The notes under the pieces are model-generated. The model saw nothing but the letters and a program-made list of their open reading frames with translations. It did not search any database and had not been told where the DNA came from. Both the position numbers and the translations under genes were made by a program. A stretch of DNA of 64,000 nt from Dugong dugon (taxonomy: Eukaryota > Chordata > Mammalia > Sirenia > Dugongidae): positions 70,358,941 through 70,422,940 of the forward strand of contig CM057467.1 in assembly GCA_030035585.1 (NCBI GenBank), read 5' to 3'. Of this stretch, positions 54,460-64,000 are shown one piece after another (position 1 is the stretch's first letter; every line of letters starts with the position of its first letter).

Positions 54460-54844
54460 TGTGATGATCAGTTTTACATGTCAATTTGGATACAGTCCCC
54501 AGTTATTCAATCACACACTAATCTAGGTGTTGCTGTAAAGGTGTTTTGTAGATGTGATTAAAGTCCATAGTCAGCTGACTTTAAATAAGGGAGATTATCC
54601 TGTATAATCCCTGGGTAGGCCTGATTCAATCCATTGAAAGGCCTTAAGAGCAGAGCTGATGCTTCCCTGAGAAAGAAGAAATTCTACCTGTGGGCAGCAG
54701 CTTTAGCTTTTCTTGACAGCCTACCTAGGGATTTAAGGTTTGCTTAGCCAGCCCCCAAAATCCTGTAAGCAAATTCCTTGCGATAAATTTCTTAACATAT
54801 ATCTCCTATGGCTCTGTTACTCTGGTGGAACCCTGATTGATACA
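54460..54844 (+). mobile_element. Solo LTR, ERVL-type
   Basis: 385 bp, 'tgtgatgatcagttttacatg' to 'aaccctgattgataca' (TG...CA), with the exact 5-bp duplication ccttc at 54455-54459 and 54845-54849. Inner words 'ctaggtgttgctgtaaagg', 'taggcctgattcaatcc' and 'ggctctgttactctgg' are typical of an old mammalian ERVL-class LTR. No internal viral region. Confidence 0.75.
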
Positions 54845-54889
54845 CCTTCTGTGGTTTACACCTTCTGCGGTTCCATGGACCATGTTCAA

Positions 54890-55150
54890 ATGCCATTTTT
54901 GACTTAACCTTCCTTCCCAACACTTCTCCATGTTGCAACAGTCTTCATTTTTGGCTGAAGAGTATTCTATCTTGCCAATGCACGATAATTATTAAGTCAA
55001 TCTTTTCTCGCTGAATATTTAGGTTACGTCTAAACTTTCACTATCATACTAAAACAAAACAAAACTGTAATGAACATCGTCATATAGTTTGAACGTTTTT
55101 CTCAAGAAGAATCTCCAGGAGTAGGGCTGAGGTCAACCACATGGACGTCC
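54890..55150 (-). mobile_element. Old L1 fragment, antisense
   Basis: 'tttttggctgaagagtattcta', 'gaatatttaggttacgtc', 'aaaactgtaatgaacatcg' resemble inverted L1 ORF2-end wording. Diverged. Confidence 0.5.
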
Positions 55151-55199
55151 CTATGTGGCCCGTATGGTCCAGCTTCCCGTCTCAAGTGCCTGCTTCTCT

Positions 55200-55556
55200 T
55201 CGTCTCTCTCCTCTGCCTCTCTGTTTCTCTACCTGAGAGCCTCTCCTGAGATTTAACACCCTTAGGGGAAACCCTCAACTAATGAGGAATGGAAGTCGGT
55301 GGACAAATATCCAGCCCACAGCTCCTCAATCTGAAAATTCTGATGTGTGTTCTATACAGCAGCTCAGAGGTTCCCCTGAAGGACTGAACCCCAGCTGCCC
55401 ACAGCAGTAACCTGCTCATCAAAGCACACTGTATTGGGTTTTCTCCCTCCAAGCCTCACTGTGTTTCCTAGGATCACCTCCTGAATGAACTACTTGCACC
55501 CAAGTCTTTGTCTCAGGGTCTACTTTTGGGGGAAACCAATTTAGGACAGGAGTTTG
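55200..55556 (+). mobile_element. LTR-like element
   Basis: The end 'ggatcacctcctgaatgaactacttgcacccaagtc' (in pieces) plus 'gggtctacttttgggggaaacc' and 'aatttaggaca' is a conventional LTR 3' end, as at 14.4 kb. The left edge is not clear. Confidence 0.45.
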
Positions 55557-55644
55557 GACACTTTCCTTCAGAACTCAAAAACACCAGTGGAAAACAGTCC
55601 ACATTAGCTCAAGTTTCTTCTCAAGCCATCTTGAGTCCGCTTCC

Positions 55645-55800
55645 TTCAGAAACCCCTCTCAGACTTCATGATACAGTGTAACAGGAAGAGTGTGGGCTTT
55701 GGAGACAGGCAGCCTGGAAATCAACCCCTAGCACTGCTACTTCACCTCTAGAGCCTCAGTTTTCTCATCTGAAAATGGGTCAGCTGGGCTATGTGTTAGG
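55645..55800 (+). repeat. MIR SINE
   Basis: 'gtgtgggctttggagacaggcagcctgg', 'gcctcagttttctcatctgaaaatggg' is sense MIR. Confidence 0.75.
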
Positions 55801-55954
55801 CTATCAATAGGTCCGTAAGGTCTAAAAGGAAGCTATAATCCCACCGCCTTCTTCCTACCCTCTGGTCTTTCCCCCTCGGTGCCCACCTCCTCTCCTTGGC
55901 TGCCTGAGTGAGGCTGTGGCCAAAAGTCACATCCCTAACTCTTTCCTGTCCTTG

Positions 55955-56170
55955 AACAACTACCGCTTACTATAAACCAGGCACTGTGCTGAGAGCCACT
56001 CACTGCTGATGTCATTTAATCCCCAGTAACTCTATGGGGCAGGTACAACTATGCCCATTTCTCATATTAGGAAACTGAGGTGTAGAGAGGAGGGGGCTTG
56101 CCCCAGTGACACAGCTAGTGTGAGGCACAGCCTGGATTCTCATCCAGATTTCTCTGACTCCTAAAGCCGT
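55955..56170 (-). repeat. MIR SINE
   Basis: 'accaggcactgtgctgag', 'ttaatccccagtaactctatgg', 'tcatattaggaaactgagg' and 'gcctggattctcatcc' give an inverted MIR. Confidence 0.75.
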
Positions 56171-56622
56171 GCTTGTGAGCTTCACATGGGCCTGTCTCTT
56201 ACCCTCAGAACCCTCTTGGAAAGGAGAGGAGATTCCTTGGGAGTGACTCAGGGCCTGGAGCAAGGAAACCATGTCTCTGGGGTCTGCTGAGAGGGAGAAA
56301 GTGACGCCAGGGAAATTCCCACACAGCCTAAAGGCTTTAACCAGTTGGGAAGCTGGGGTTTGTGGGGGCTGGGGGGGTGCAGGCTTTGTGCACTCATCTT
56401 GTGGAAGGTCCCTAGGCTGAAGTCTGAGGCTCCTAGGAGTCTGCATGACACGTGGAGGGTGGGGGAGCCGTGTGTGAGGCCTCGCTGAGAAGGTTCTGGA
56501 ACCCAGGGGCCAGCCGGGAAGCAGACATTCTTCAGTGGCTTCTGGGAATTCCTAAGACTGCTTTTCCTGGGAGCTGCTGGGCCGGGAAGATGCCCTGGAA
56601 ATGACCTTTCCAAGTTCTAGAG
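56171..56622. other. Unassigned sequence
   Basis: Overlapping minus-strand frames (to 144 codons) have no domains and begin in a MIR. Nothing recognised. Confidence 0.4.
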
Positions 56623-56938
56623 CAGCACTATCCAATAAAATATGATGTGAGACACATACGTAATTAAAAATTTTCAAGTCGCCACATCAAAAAAAATAAA
56701 AAGAAACAGCGAGATTGGTTTTAATAGTTTGTTTTATTTAACCCTAATATATTGAAAACATTATCATGTCAACATGTACTCAATGTTAAATATTATTGAT
56801 GATATATTTAAATTTTTTTTTTTGTATTAAGTCTTTGAAATCCAGTGTGTACTTTACACTTACATCTCACTTCAGACCAGCCACATTTCAAATGTTCAAT
56901 AGCCACTTGTGACTATCCAGTGGTACTACATTGCACAG
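56623..56938. mobile_element. hAT-type DNA transposon (about 315 bp)
   Basis: Left end 'agcactatccaataaaatatgatgtgag' (in two pieces), right end 'gccacttgtgactatcc', 'tactacattgcac' act as inverted repeats. Interior 'cgccacatcaaaaaaa', 'tttatttaacccta', 'ttgaaatccagtgtg' matches a frequent small hAT family in mammals. No transposase. Confidence 0.7.
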
Positions 56939-57040
56939 GGATGATCTGAGGATGCTGACTTTCCAAGAAAAAGTGAAGAAGGTGAATCCCAGTGCCAGGC
57001 ATTGGCCAGGCTGGGGACCCAGAGGTAAAAATAGGGCTCT

Positions 57041-57361
57041 GTTGTTGTGTACCGTCAAATCAATTGGTGCTGTCAAGTCGATTTCAACTCATAGTGACCC
57101 CGTGGGGCAGAGTAGAACTGCCCCTACGGGGTTTTCTGGGTTTTAATCTTTATGGGAGTAGATCTCCAGGTCTTTCTCCTGCAGAACCACTTCGTGGGTC
57201 CAAACCAGCAACCTTTCAGTTAGCAGCTGAGTGCTTAACCACTGCACCACCAGGGTTCCTTAATAAACCCTGTTGCTGTTAATTCCAACTCATAATGACC
57301 CTATAGAACAGAGTAGAACTGCCTCATAGGGTTTCGAACTGCTGACCTTTTGGGGCTCCTT
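57041..57361 (-). mobile_element. Two AfroSINEs in tandem (long copy and deleted copy)
   Basis: A long-form antisense copy (57041 to about 57262, ending ccaccagggttcctt) is followed by a second antisense copy (about 57262-57361) that lacks its middle: 'ccctgttgctgttaattcc', 'cagagtagaactgcctcatagggtttcgaactgctgacc', then 'ggggctcctt'. The block is flanked by aatagggctct at 57030-57040 and 57362-57372. Confidence 0.88.
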
Positions 57362-57372
57362 AATAGGGCTCT

Positions 57373-57525
57373 GGAAACCTTGGTGGTGTAGTGGTTGACT
57401 GCTAGGGCTGCTAAGCAAAATGTCGGCAGTTTGAATCCACCAAGCACTCCTTAGAAACCCTATGGGACAGTCTACTCTGTCCTATAAGGTTGCTATGAGT
57501 CGGAACTGACTCAGCGGCAACAGGT
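57373..57525 (+). mobile_element. AfroSINE (short form), third insertion at the same site
   Basis: Sense copy: 'ggaaaccttggtggtgtagtgg' head, 'gtcggcagtttgaatccacc', 'gaaaccctatgggacagtc', 'gtcggaactgactcagcggcaacagg'. It is flanked by aatagggctct at 57362-57372 and 57526-57536, the same 11-bp word that borders the two previous copies. Confidence 0.92.
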
Positions 57526-57536
57526 AATAGGGCTCT

Positions 57537-57840
57537 ATACATATCATTTAATCCTCTCACCAACCCCATGAGGCAAATATTATAATCTGTTAGGTAAATG
57601 AGGAAGCCAGATCAGAGAAGTCAAGTGATTCACACAAAGTCATACAGCAGGATGGAAGTTTAGTCACCACCCAGCACTGAGAGTTGATGCTGTACCCCAC
57701 CTCACCCTAGGGGCACAGATGGACATAGGAGGACCCCCCACCCCAGGACCTCTGGGCTCGTTGATCCCTAGTCTTCAGGTAGCGATCAGCACATCCAGGG
57801 AGATGAAAAGAGGGGAATCAGGTGGTCGATTGGCAGTCCC
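57537..57840. repeat. MIR-like sequence and unique DNA
   Basis: 'tttaatcctctcaccaaccccatgaggc', 'agaagtcaagtgattcacac' is an inverted MIR (57537-57680). The remainder is unassigned. Confidence 0.6.
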
Positions 57841-58332
57841 CATTACCGTAGTTGTCGAGTCAATTCTGATTTATAATGATCCTATAAGACAGAGAGGAAG
57901 AAGTACAGCCAGAATGCTCCTTAGAAGCAAGGATGGTACGACTATATCTCACGTACTTTGGGTGTGTTATCAGGAGGGATCAGTCTGGACAAGGACATCA
58001 GGCTTGGTAGAGGGTCAGTGAAAAAGGGGAAAACCATCAATGAGTTGGATTGACACAGTGGCTGCAACAATGGGCTCAAGCATGACAACGATTGTGAGCA
58101 TGGCACAGGACCAAGCAATGTTTCGTTCTGTTGTACATAGGGTTGCTATGAGTAGGAACCAACTTGATGGCACCTAATGACAACAACAAGACAGAGTAGA
58201 ACTGCTCCATAGGGTTTCCAAGGCCAGAAGCAGACTGCCACATCTTTCTCCCATGGAGCATCTGGTGGATTTGAACTGAAGGCCTTATGGTTAGCACCAA
58301 GCACTTTAACCACTGCTCTATCAGGGCTCCTT
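57841..58332 (-). mobile_element. AfroSINE split by an RTE 3' end
   Basis: The tail part at 57841-57894 (ttgtcgagtcaattctg, cctataagacagag) rejoins the body at 58188 (aagacagagtagaactgctcc) through to the head complement 'ctatcagggctcc'. The repeated word aagacagag marks the break point. Confidence 0.88.
57895..58187 (+). mobile_element. RTE 3' end with exact 9-bp TSD
   Basis: Sense, 293 bp: 'ggaagaagtacagccagaatgctcc' (in pieces), 'ctcacgtactttgggtg', 'gatggcacctaatgac' tail. Inserted into AfroSINE DNA with duplication aagacagag at 57886-57894 and 58188-58196. Only the C-terminal RT coding tail is present. Confidence 0.9.
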
Positions 58333-58493
58333 GGTGGATGGGTGGCAACAGCTATTGTTCTCCATCATTTTACCCTGTCAAAGTCTAGTGTGGGTGGATG
58401 GTTGGTGGTGCCATTTGCTGGGATGTGCACACGGTGGTGGAGCAGACAGAGTTCAGGTTGGGCTGGGGAGTCCAAAGGGAGGTATACAGTAGG

Positions 58494-58932
58494 TACATTG
58501 GTTTCCTAGGGATGTCGTTTCAAAATACCACAAAGTGGCTGACTTTAAAGAACAGAAATTTGTTGTCGCATAGCTCTGGAGGCTGAGAGTCCAAGATCAG
58601 AGTGTCAACTGTCTCAATTCCTTCTAGAGGCTTTGAGCAAGAATCTGCCCCAAGCCTCTCTCCTAGCTTCTGGTACCTCCAGGCATTCCTTGGCTCACAG
58701 ATATGGTGTCACATGACATCCTTCCTCTGTGTCTCTGTCTCTGTATCTTCTCTTTTATAAGGACAACACTCATATTGGATTATGACCCACCCTACTCTAG
58801 TATAATCTCATGTTAGCCTAACTGATAACATCTTCAAAGACCCTATTTCCAAACAAGGTCATGTTAACAGGTACCAGGGGTTAGGACACCAACATTTTTT
58901 TTTGTGGGGGGGCCACAATTCAATCCATCACA
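58494..58932 (-). mobile_element. Solo LTR, MLT1-like, antisense
   Basis: 439 bp. Inverted MLT1 wording: 'ggtttcctagggatg', 'aagaacagaaatttgttg', 'ctctggaggctgagagtcc', 'cttttataaggacaacac', 'ttggattatgacccacc', 'accctatttccaaac', 'acaattcaatccatcaca'. The exact 5-bp duplication gtagg is at 58489-58493 and 58933-58937. No viral genes. Confidence 0.9.
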
Positions 58933-59059
58933 GTAGGGAATATAACTGGGGAAGATCTGGGAGGTGTCCTTTGGGAGGTGGTCTGCAGCATGGGCGAGTG
59001 CCATGGTGCTGAGAGGAGCACCGAGAAGAGTTCTCATTCAGGTGTCGCCTCCCTGAACC

Positions 59060-59290
59060 AACCTTACTTAAAACCCCACCCCCTCAGCACTTCCTTTCTC
59101 TGCTTCATTTTTCTCCATGGCGCTTACACCATGTAACATACTATTAACCTATATTTTACTTACCTTGTTTATCGTCTGTTCCCACGTGGGTGAGGACTTG
59201 GACTGTATTTTTTCTTTTTTTTGGTCCTGCTGGGTCCCGTGCTTAGGACATTGCCTACCTCAAAGATGCATGAATGGATGAAAGGATGAA
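59060..59290 (-). repeat. L2 fragment
   Basis: 'cacttcctttctctgcttcatttt', 'catgtaacatactattaacc', 'cttgtttatcgtctg' and 'cttaggacattgcctacc' match inverted L2 3' wording. Confidence 0.6.
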
Positions 59291-59294
59291 GAGC

Positions 59295-59400
59295 TGAGGG
59301 CCCCACCTTCAGAGATTCTAATTTCATTGGTCCGGTGTGGGGCCCAGGCATTGGGATTTCTTATAAGCTCCCAGGTAATTCTGACGTGCTGGCAGGGATG
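59295..59400 (+). repeat. MER5-like hAT fragment
   Basis: 'ggccccaccttcagagattctaatttc', 'ggggcccaggcattggg' and 'agctcccaggtaattctgacg' (read in pieces) is the common MER5-type sequence. Confidence 0.7.
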
Positions 59401-59838
59401 AGAGTCCATACATTGAGTCTGTAGATACATGAACTCTGCTTCTCATGAGCAAACCCATGCTTGGTTGGCACAGCTGCTGAGTCTGCCCCAAATCCAGGCT
59501 GCTCAGGGATGGGGCCAGGTGAGGTCAGACAATGGAACAAAGAGGCTTTGTCCCAGCCCCCACACCCCAGGATGGAGCTGTGCTGGAGTCAAGAAGGCTG
59601 TGGCTGTTGGAGACATGGGCTTTATGAAGTCACTGCTACCTCAGGGATTGCACCCAGGAAGTCCCAGCCTGACGACCATTGTGACAGGGCAGATGATGGA
59701 GCCTTGCAGCCCTGGAGTTTTAAGATGGAATCTGGAGCAGGTTAGAGGGCAGGATGGTGAAAAGGGAAGGAGGAGAGGGCGGGTGCTCAGAAAGAGAGAA
59801 AGACCACATGTGGTAATGGAGTGTGACAGTGATTGAGG
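59401..59838. other. Unassigned sequence
   Basis: A 135-codon frame (59429-59836) without domain lies here; not supported as a gene. Confidence 0.35.
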
Positions 59839-59839
59839 G

Positions 59840-60000
59840 CACGGCCTCTGATGTCACATATGCATGGATTCAAATCTCAGCCCTGCACCTACCAGCAGTG
59901 TGCTCTTAGGCAAATGGCATAACTTTTCTAAGCCTCAGCTTCCACATCTGAAAAATGGTAATTATAGATATAACACCTAAATCATATGTGTGTATGTAGT
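59840..60000 (+). repeat. MIR SINE
   Basis: 'gcacggcctctgatgtcac', 'tggattcaaatctcagccctgcacc', 'cctcagcttccacatctg' is sense MIR. Confidence 0.7.
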
Positions 60001-61530
60001 TGGGGACGGGGAGGTGGGAGTTATTGTGAGAATAAAAATCAGAGCAGGCCAAAACAGTCCCTGACTTCAGTTCATCCTGTCTTCCATCCATGAGATTAAG
60101 TCATTCCTCTGCTCCACACTCCCCTGCCCCTACTAGGGGCATAGTCCTGGGGCCACACCTGGCCACGCTGTCCACCCACGTACAGGGCAGGCCACTAGCA
60201 GTTTCGCACCTGTCTCTTTTTCCTCTACCCTCTCCCCTAGACTGAGGGTCTGGAAGGAGGGGCCTGTCTAATCTTGTGTCCCAGGCCCAGAGTTTATGCT
60301 TAATAAACAGTACGTCCCTTCTGAGAACCACAGCTGAAGTGGAGATAAACATCTCTAAGGGTTCTCAAGAAGTACCTCGCAGAAGTGAGCTGCTCATTTT
60401 TTGTGTGATGTATGCAGTACTGGGCTTTGTTCTAACAGGTGTTTGACTGAGGGACATATGTTCAAATGCAGCATTTCCTGATGGGTTCCACGAGTCCTGG
60501 ACACATAGGGTGTCCATGATAAGAGTGAGCCGTATGGAACTACTGTGCCCAGGACTTTACATGCCCTGCCTCACTTGCTCCTCACAACAGCCTCCTGGAG
60601 CACTGCTGTGATCCATCCCTATTTCTAGAAGTTTGAAGGAGATGAGCACTTGGCACAGTGTCTCACACCACAGTCCACTCCTCCCCACACTGCTCTGCAG
60701 GCCAGAGGGTGCCCAGGGGTCTGATATCATCCCTCCAAGCCCAGGACTGTGAAGGCTCTCCAGCACCAGCCACCTTGTACCAACACGTGTGGGCCGACTC
60801 TGACCTCCCACCAGACCAGGAGCCCCAGGAAGGTAGACACTGGGTCCTGTGCAGACCCTGCACTTACTGAACAAGGATCCAATAAGTATATAAGTGAATG
60901 AATGGATCGATGCATGAGTGAGACAAAACCAGGACTCCTATCCTCAGGGGTCTTGTGTCCTGGTGGACCATTACACAAAATGCTTGGAAAGCAGCTTGTG
61001 TCCCCATCCATACTCACCAGGAACTGGACTTTACCTAGCCTCCTGGCCCAGCTGAGAGGAGCAGGTATGGAGATAATGGAGGAAAAGGGGCCTTGGGCAC
61101 TGGGAAAGAAAGACCCCCTTTGTGCACCTCCTCTTTGAACAGGGAGGAAGCTGAGGCCCAGGAGGGCAGGGACTCGCCCAAGGCCACACAGCTAGTTAGT
61201 GGTAGAGTAGGTTTAGGTTTCATGCCTCCTGGCTTCCAGGCTGAGGTTCTCTTCTCGATGCCTCATTGTTATGATTGTTGACCATAATTATCCTTATTAT
61301 TACATACTCTTTTGTCCTTTAGGAAGTATCCTCAAGGGACTAGCCTTTGCCTGTGTTGGAACAACACCAGCCACTCCTGGATGTATCCACTTGACCAGGA
61401 AGCAGTGGTCCACGCCCATCTCCTTTAGTCTCACAACAACCTGGGAGATACTGATCATTCTCTCTGGTTTGCATATGAGGACAATGAGGTTTGGAGCCTA
61501 GGAAGTACTCACCTGAGGACATATGGCCAA
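60001..61530. other. Unassigned sequence with L2 and MIR scraps
   Basis: L2-like at about 60240-60310 (ctgagggtctggaaggagg, cttaataaacag) and a MIR-like antisense piece at about 61130-61260 (ggaagctgaggcccagg). No gene supported. Confidence 0.45.
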
Positions 61531-61549
61531 AAAAAAGCAACCACAATGG

Positions 61550-62952
61550 GTACATACACTCAATGGAATACTATGTAACCATAAAGCGTAATGACGAATC
61601 TGGGAAACATCTCACAACATGGATGAATTTGGAGGACATTTTTCTGAGTGAAACAAGTCAATTACAAAAGGACAAATATTGTATGAGACCACTGTTATAA
61701 ATAGTCAAGAAAATGTTTACTTACAGAAAGAAACATTTTCTGATGGTTACCAGGGATGGCGGGGAGGAGGAAAATCATTAACTAGAGAGTAGACACATGT
61801 TAACTTTGGTGAAAGGAAAGGCAGTACACAGTATGGGGGAAGTCAGCACAACATAACCAAGGCAAGGGAAGACACTGACAGGTACACAAGAATAAAAGGC
61901 AATGAAGGTAAATACTATAACATACGCAATCCTGCAGCAACAATCCTGTAATCACAAACAATAATTTATGAGTGGAAACACAGGTATACGTGTATGCCGA
62001 ATAGGTGTGGGAGGGCATATTGGCGTACACTCACACACATATGTAGGTTTGGCTGTGGATATTCCTACATGTGTATTCGCATGTTCTGTATGTATATTCA
62101 TATACATAACAGCACACAGGGGGCACAGTCATTGAAACAACCTAGACATAACCAAACTCCTCTTGAGACTGAGTTATTGGGCTTGAAGGCTAAGGACCAC
62201 AGTCCCAGGGGGACATCTAGGTCAATTGGCATAGCATAGTTCATAAAGAAAATGTTCTACATCCCACTTTGGTGAGTAGCATCTGGGGTGTTAAAAGCTT
62301 GTGAGCGGCCATCTGAGATACAACTATTGGTCTCTTTCTGAAGCAAAGGAGAGTGAAGAAAACCAAAGACTCAGGGAAGCATTTCGTCCAAAGGACTAGT
62401 GGACCACAGGAACTGCAGCCTCCACCAGCCTGAGACCAGAATAAGTAGATGGTGCCCGGCTACCACTACCAACTGCTCTGATCAGGATCACAATTGAAGG
62501 TCCTGGTTAGAGTGGGGGGAAAAAAGTAGAACAAAATTCAAATTCATAAAAAAGACCAGATTTGTTGGTCTGAGAGAGACTGGAGAAGCCCCCAAGACTA
62601 TAGCCCTTAGACATCCTTCTAACTTGGAACTGAAGCCATTCCCGAAGATCACCTTTCAGCCAAATAATAGACAGGCCTATAAATAAACAATAAGGCAAGT
62701 GAGGAAAGTGCTCCTTAGAACAATCATCTACATGAGACCAAAAGGACAACATATGCCCTAAAGCAAAGATGAGAAGGCAGGAAAACCAGACAAATGAAAA
62801 TGGGGAACTCAGGGTAGGGTAACAGGGAGAGTGCTGACACATTATAGGGAGTACAGCCAATATCACAGAACAATTTGTGTATAAACTATTGAATGGGAAA
62901 CTAATTTGCTCTGTAAACCTTCACTTAAAGCACAATTTAAAAAAAAAAAAAA
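61550..62952 (+). mobile_element. Afrotherian-type L1 3' end with poly(A)
   Basis: ORF2 C-terminal remnant at 61555-61700 (MEYYVTIKRND ... WMNLEDIFLSE), a 1.2-kb 3' region, end 'ttcacttaaagcacaattt' and an A-run at about 62938-62953. Flanks agcaaccacaatgg (61536-61549) and agcagccatagtgg (62953-62966) match at 11 of 14, a decayed duplication. The region equivalent to the 106-codon frame (about 62405-62720) has lost its start and contains stops. Confidence 0.87.
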
Positions 62953-62966
62953 AGCAGCCATAGTGG

Positions 62967-63395
62967 AATGGTAGGCCCTAGATGATGGGTGCCATGCTCG
63001 GTATTCCTTCCCTCCTCTGTATAGTGGAGAAAAGTTCATCCTCAGGACGCCCTGGTAACCCAGGCCACCCTCTGCCCCTTCCTGGAAGGTCTAAGAGAGT
63101 GTTTGTTTCTTTAGCAAACCTTTTCCTGGCTCCTGCTCTGAGCCAAGCCGTGGATGTAGGCTGGCGACAGAGAATGAGGCAGGCTAGGCCCTGCCCCTAG
63201 GGGCGGCCCAGCCAGAGAGAGAATGGGGTTCACCAGGGCATCTGCAGGCCTCCAGGCATGGCTGGAAACAAAAGATGAGCTGGCAGGATGAATAAGGTAT
63301 TTTAACATGCAGCTGCACATGCCCAGGGCAAGGAAGGGCTGTGACTCTGAGAAAGGAGTTGAGGGCTGGGATGAAGCCCTGTAACCTCAGTGCAG
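62967..63395. other. Unassigned sequence
   Basis: No recognised gene or repeat. Confidence 0.4.
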
Positions 63396-63399
63396 CGTG

Positions 63400-63560
63400 A
63401 AGGGTGTGAGTACCGGAGCCTGCAGGCCTGGATTTGAACACAGCTCTTCCACTCACCCCTGGCACGTCACGTCTCCCCTTAGCCTGAGTCTCCTCAGGGT
63501 GATACTCACTGAGCAATATGCTCTACCCTAAATTTGTGAGGATTACATGACTTGATGCAC
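63400..63560 (+). repeat. MIR SINE
   Basis: 'gcctgcaggcctggatttgaacacagctc', 'ctgagtctcctcagggtgatac', 'tttgtgaggattacatgac' in order; sense MIR. Confidence 0.65.
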
Positions 63561-64000
63561 CTACAAGAGCCAACTCAAAACTGTATCTTCTCTTCCTCCT
63601 CTCCCCCAGCCCTAACCCGAATCCTGTTGAACTCCCTGCCACTCCACACTGGCCCTGTCTTAGCTTCCTCTGAGCAGAGGAGGCCAGCAGGGCCTCAAGC
63701 AGCTCTGGACCCCCCTTGCCTCTGGCCTTAGTCCTCTGCTCCAGGGCTGAATATGGACTCCCTACCTCCCAGGGTCCCCGGTTGGAGCCCCTCACATGTG
63801 CCAGGGCTTTGCTAACCACCTTCCCGTGTGTAAATTCATTTTATCCTCTAGTGAGTGGGGTTATTAACATCCATTCTACAGAAAAGGAAAGCGGGGCTCA
63901 GACAGTGACCACCAGTGTGTCAAGGCTGCCTGACTCCAACCCTTGTAACATTCCCACTCCACCATCTATTTGGGTTATCTGCAGTGGGCCCCAGTCCCCT
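63561..64000. repeat. Unique sequence, then MIR antisense piece
   Basis: 63561-63795 is unassigned (L2-like flavour). 63800-63965 reads 'gtaaattcattttatcc', 'aacatccattctacagaaaagg', 'gcctgactccaacccttg', an inverted MIR running towards the window end. Confidence 0.5.

Noticed and set aside
53980-54561. 193-codon open frame, longest in the window
   Set aside because: Its last third lies inside the solo LTR at 54460-54844, and the rest has no domain features.
1-64000. CRISPR array, operon or phage-like cassette
   Set aside because: No regularly spaced direct repeats, ribosome binding sites or dense coding; the repeat content is mammalian.

Overview
The window reads as mammalian nuclear DNA from an afrotherian, most likely an elephant or close relative. 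The main evidence is about 20 copies of a tRNA-derived SINE of the AfroSINE type. Their 3' half matches the 3' end of an RTE-class LINE that is also present here, and this pairing is characteristic of Afrotheria. Older mammal-wide repeats (MIR, L2, old L1, MaLR LTRs, Tigger, hAT) make up much of the rest. The species call is an inference from repeat content; no species-specific gene was seen.

No intact host protein-coding gene, rRNA, tRNA, CRISPR array or bacterial-type feature can be supported. The longest open frames (up to about 190 codons) have no recognisable domain, sit in repeats or low-complexity DNA, and lack convincing exon structure. The window looks intergenic or deep-intronic. 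Recognisable coding sequence is limited to dead retrotransposon pieces: an RTE endonuclease/reverse transcriptase copy around 41.7-47.1 kb, RTE 3' ends near 6.6-7.2 and 57.9-58.2 kb, and L1 ORF2 C-termini near 11.7, 36.3 and 61.6 kb.

Layout. 0-5 kb: mostly old, low-repeat sequence (MIR, L2-like) with a G-rich tract. 5-8 kb: an ancient DNA transposon invaded by three AfroSINEs, one of them split by an RTE. 8-13 kb: old L1 pieces and a younger antisense L1 3' end. 13-17.5 kb: a MaLR LTR with an AfroSINE inside, and an L1 3' end with a 17-bp duplication. 19-22.3 kb: AT-rich old L1. 24.5-25.7 kb: a TG-rich tract split by a 400-bp RTE-derived composite. 26-31.9 kb: MIR/L2-rich. 31.9-34.4 kb: L1-type sequence hit by a Tigger and an AfroSINE. 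36-38 kb: MIR broken by L1, itself broken by an LTR. 38.4-39.3 kb: an AfroSINE cluster with a tail-to-tail pair. 41.7-47.1 kb: a broken near-full-length RTE containing a chimeric insert and a solo ERV LTR. 47-56 kb: mainly old sequence, L2-like repeat, purine and pyrimidine tracts, and a solo LTR. 57-59 kb: a triple AfroSINE site, an AfroSINE split by RTE, and a MaLR LTR. 61.5-63 kb: an L1 3' end with poly(A).

The elements are connected. The RTE supplies the likely copying machinery, the AfroSINEs and the 400-bp composite carry its 3' end, and their target-site duplications (TSDs) give a layered insertion history. No new multi-gene system was found. The strongest leads are the RTE-derived composite with its own TSD, the three-insertion AfroSINE target, a frameshift shared by two RTE copies, the clean ERV solo LTR, and a 106-codon frame kept in L1 3' ends.
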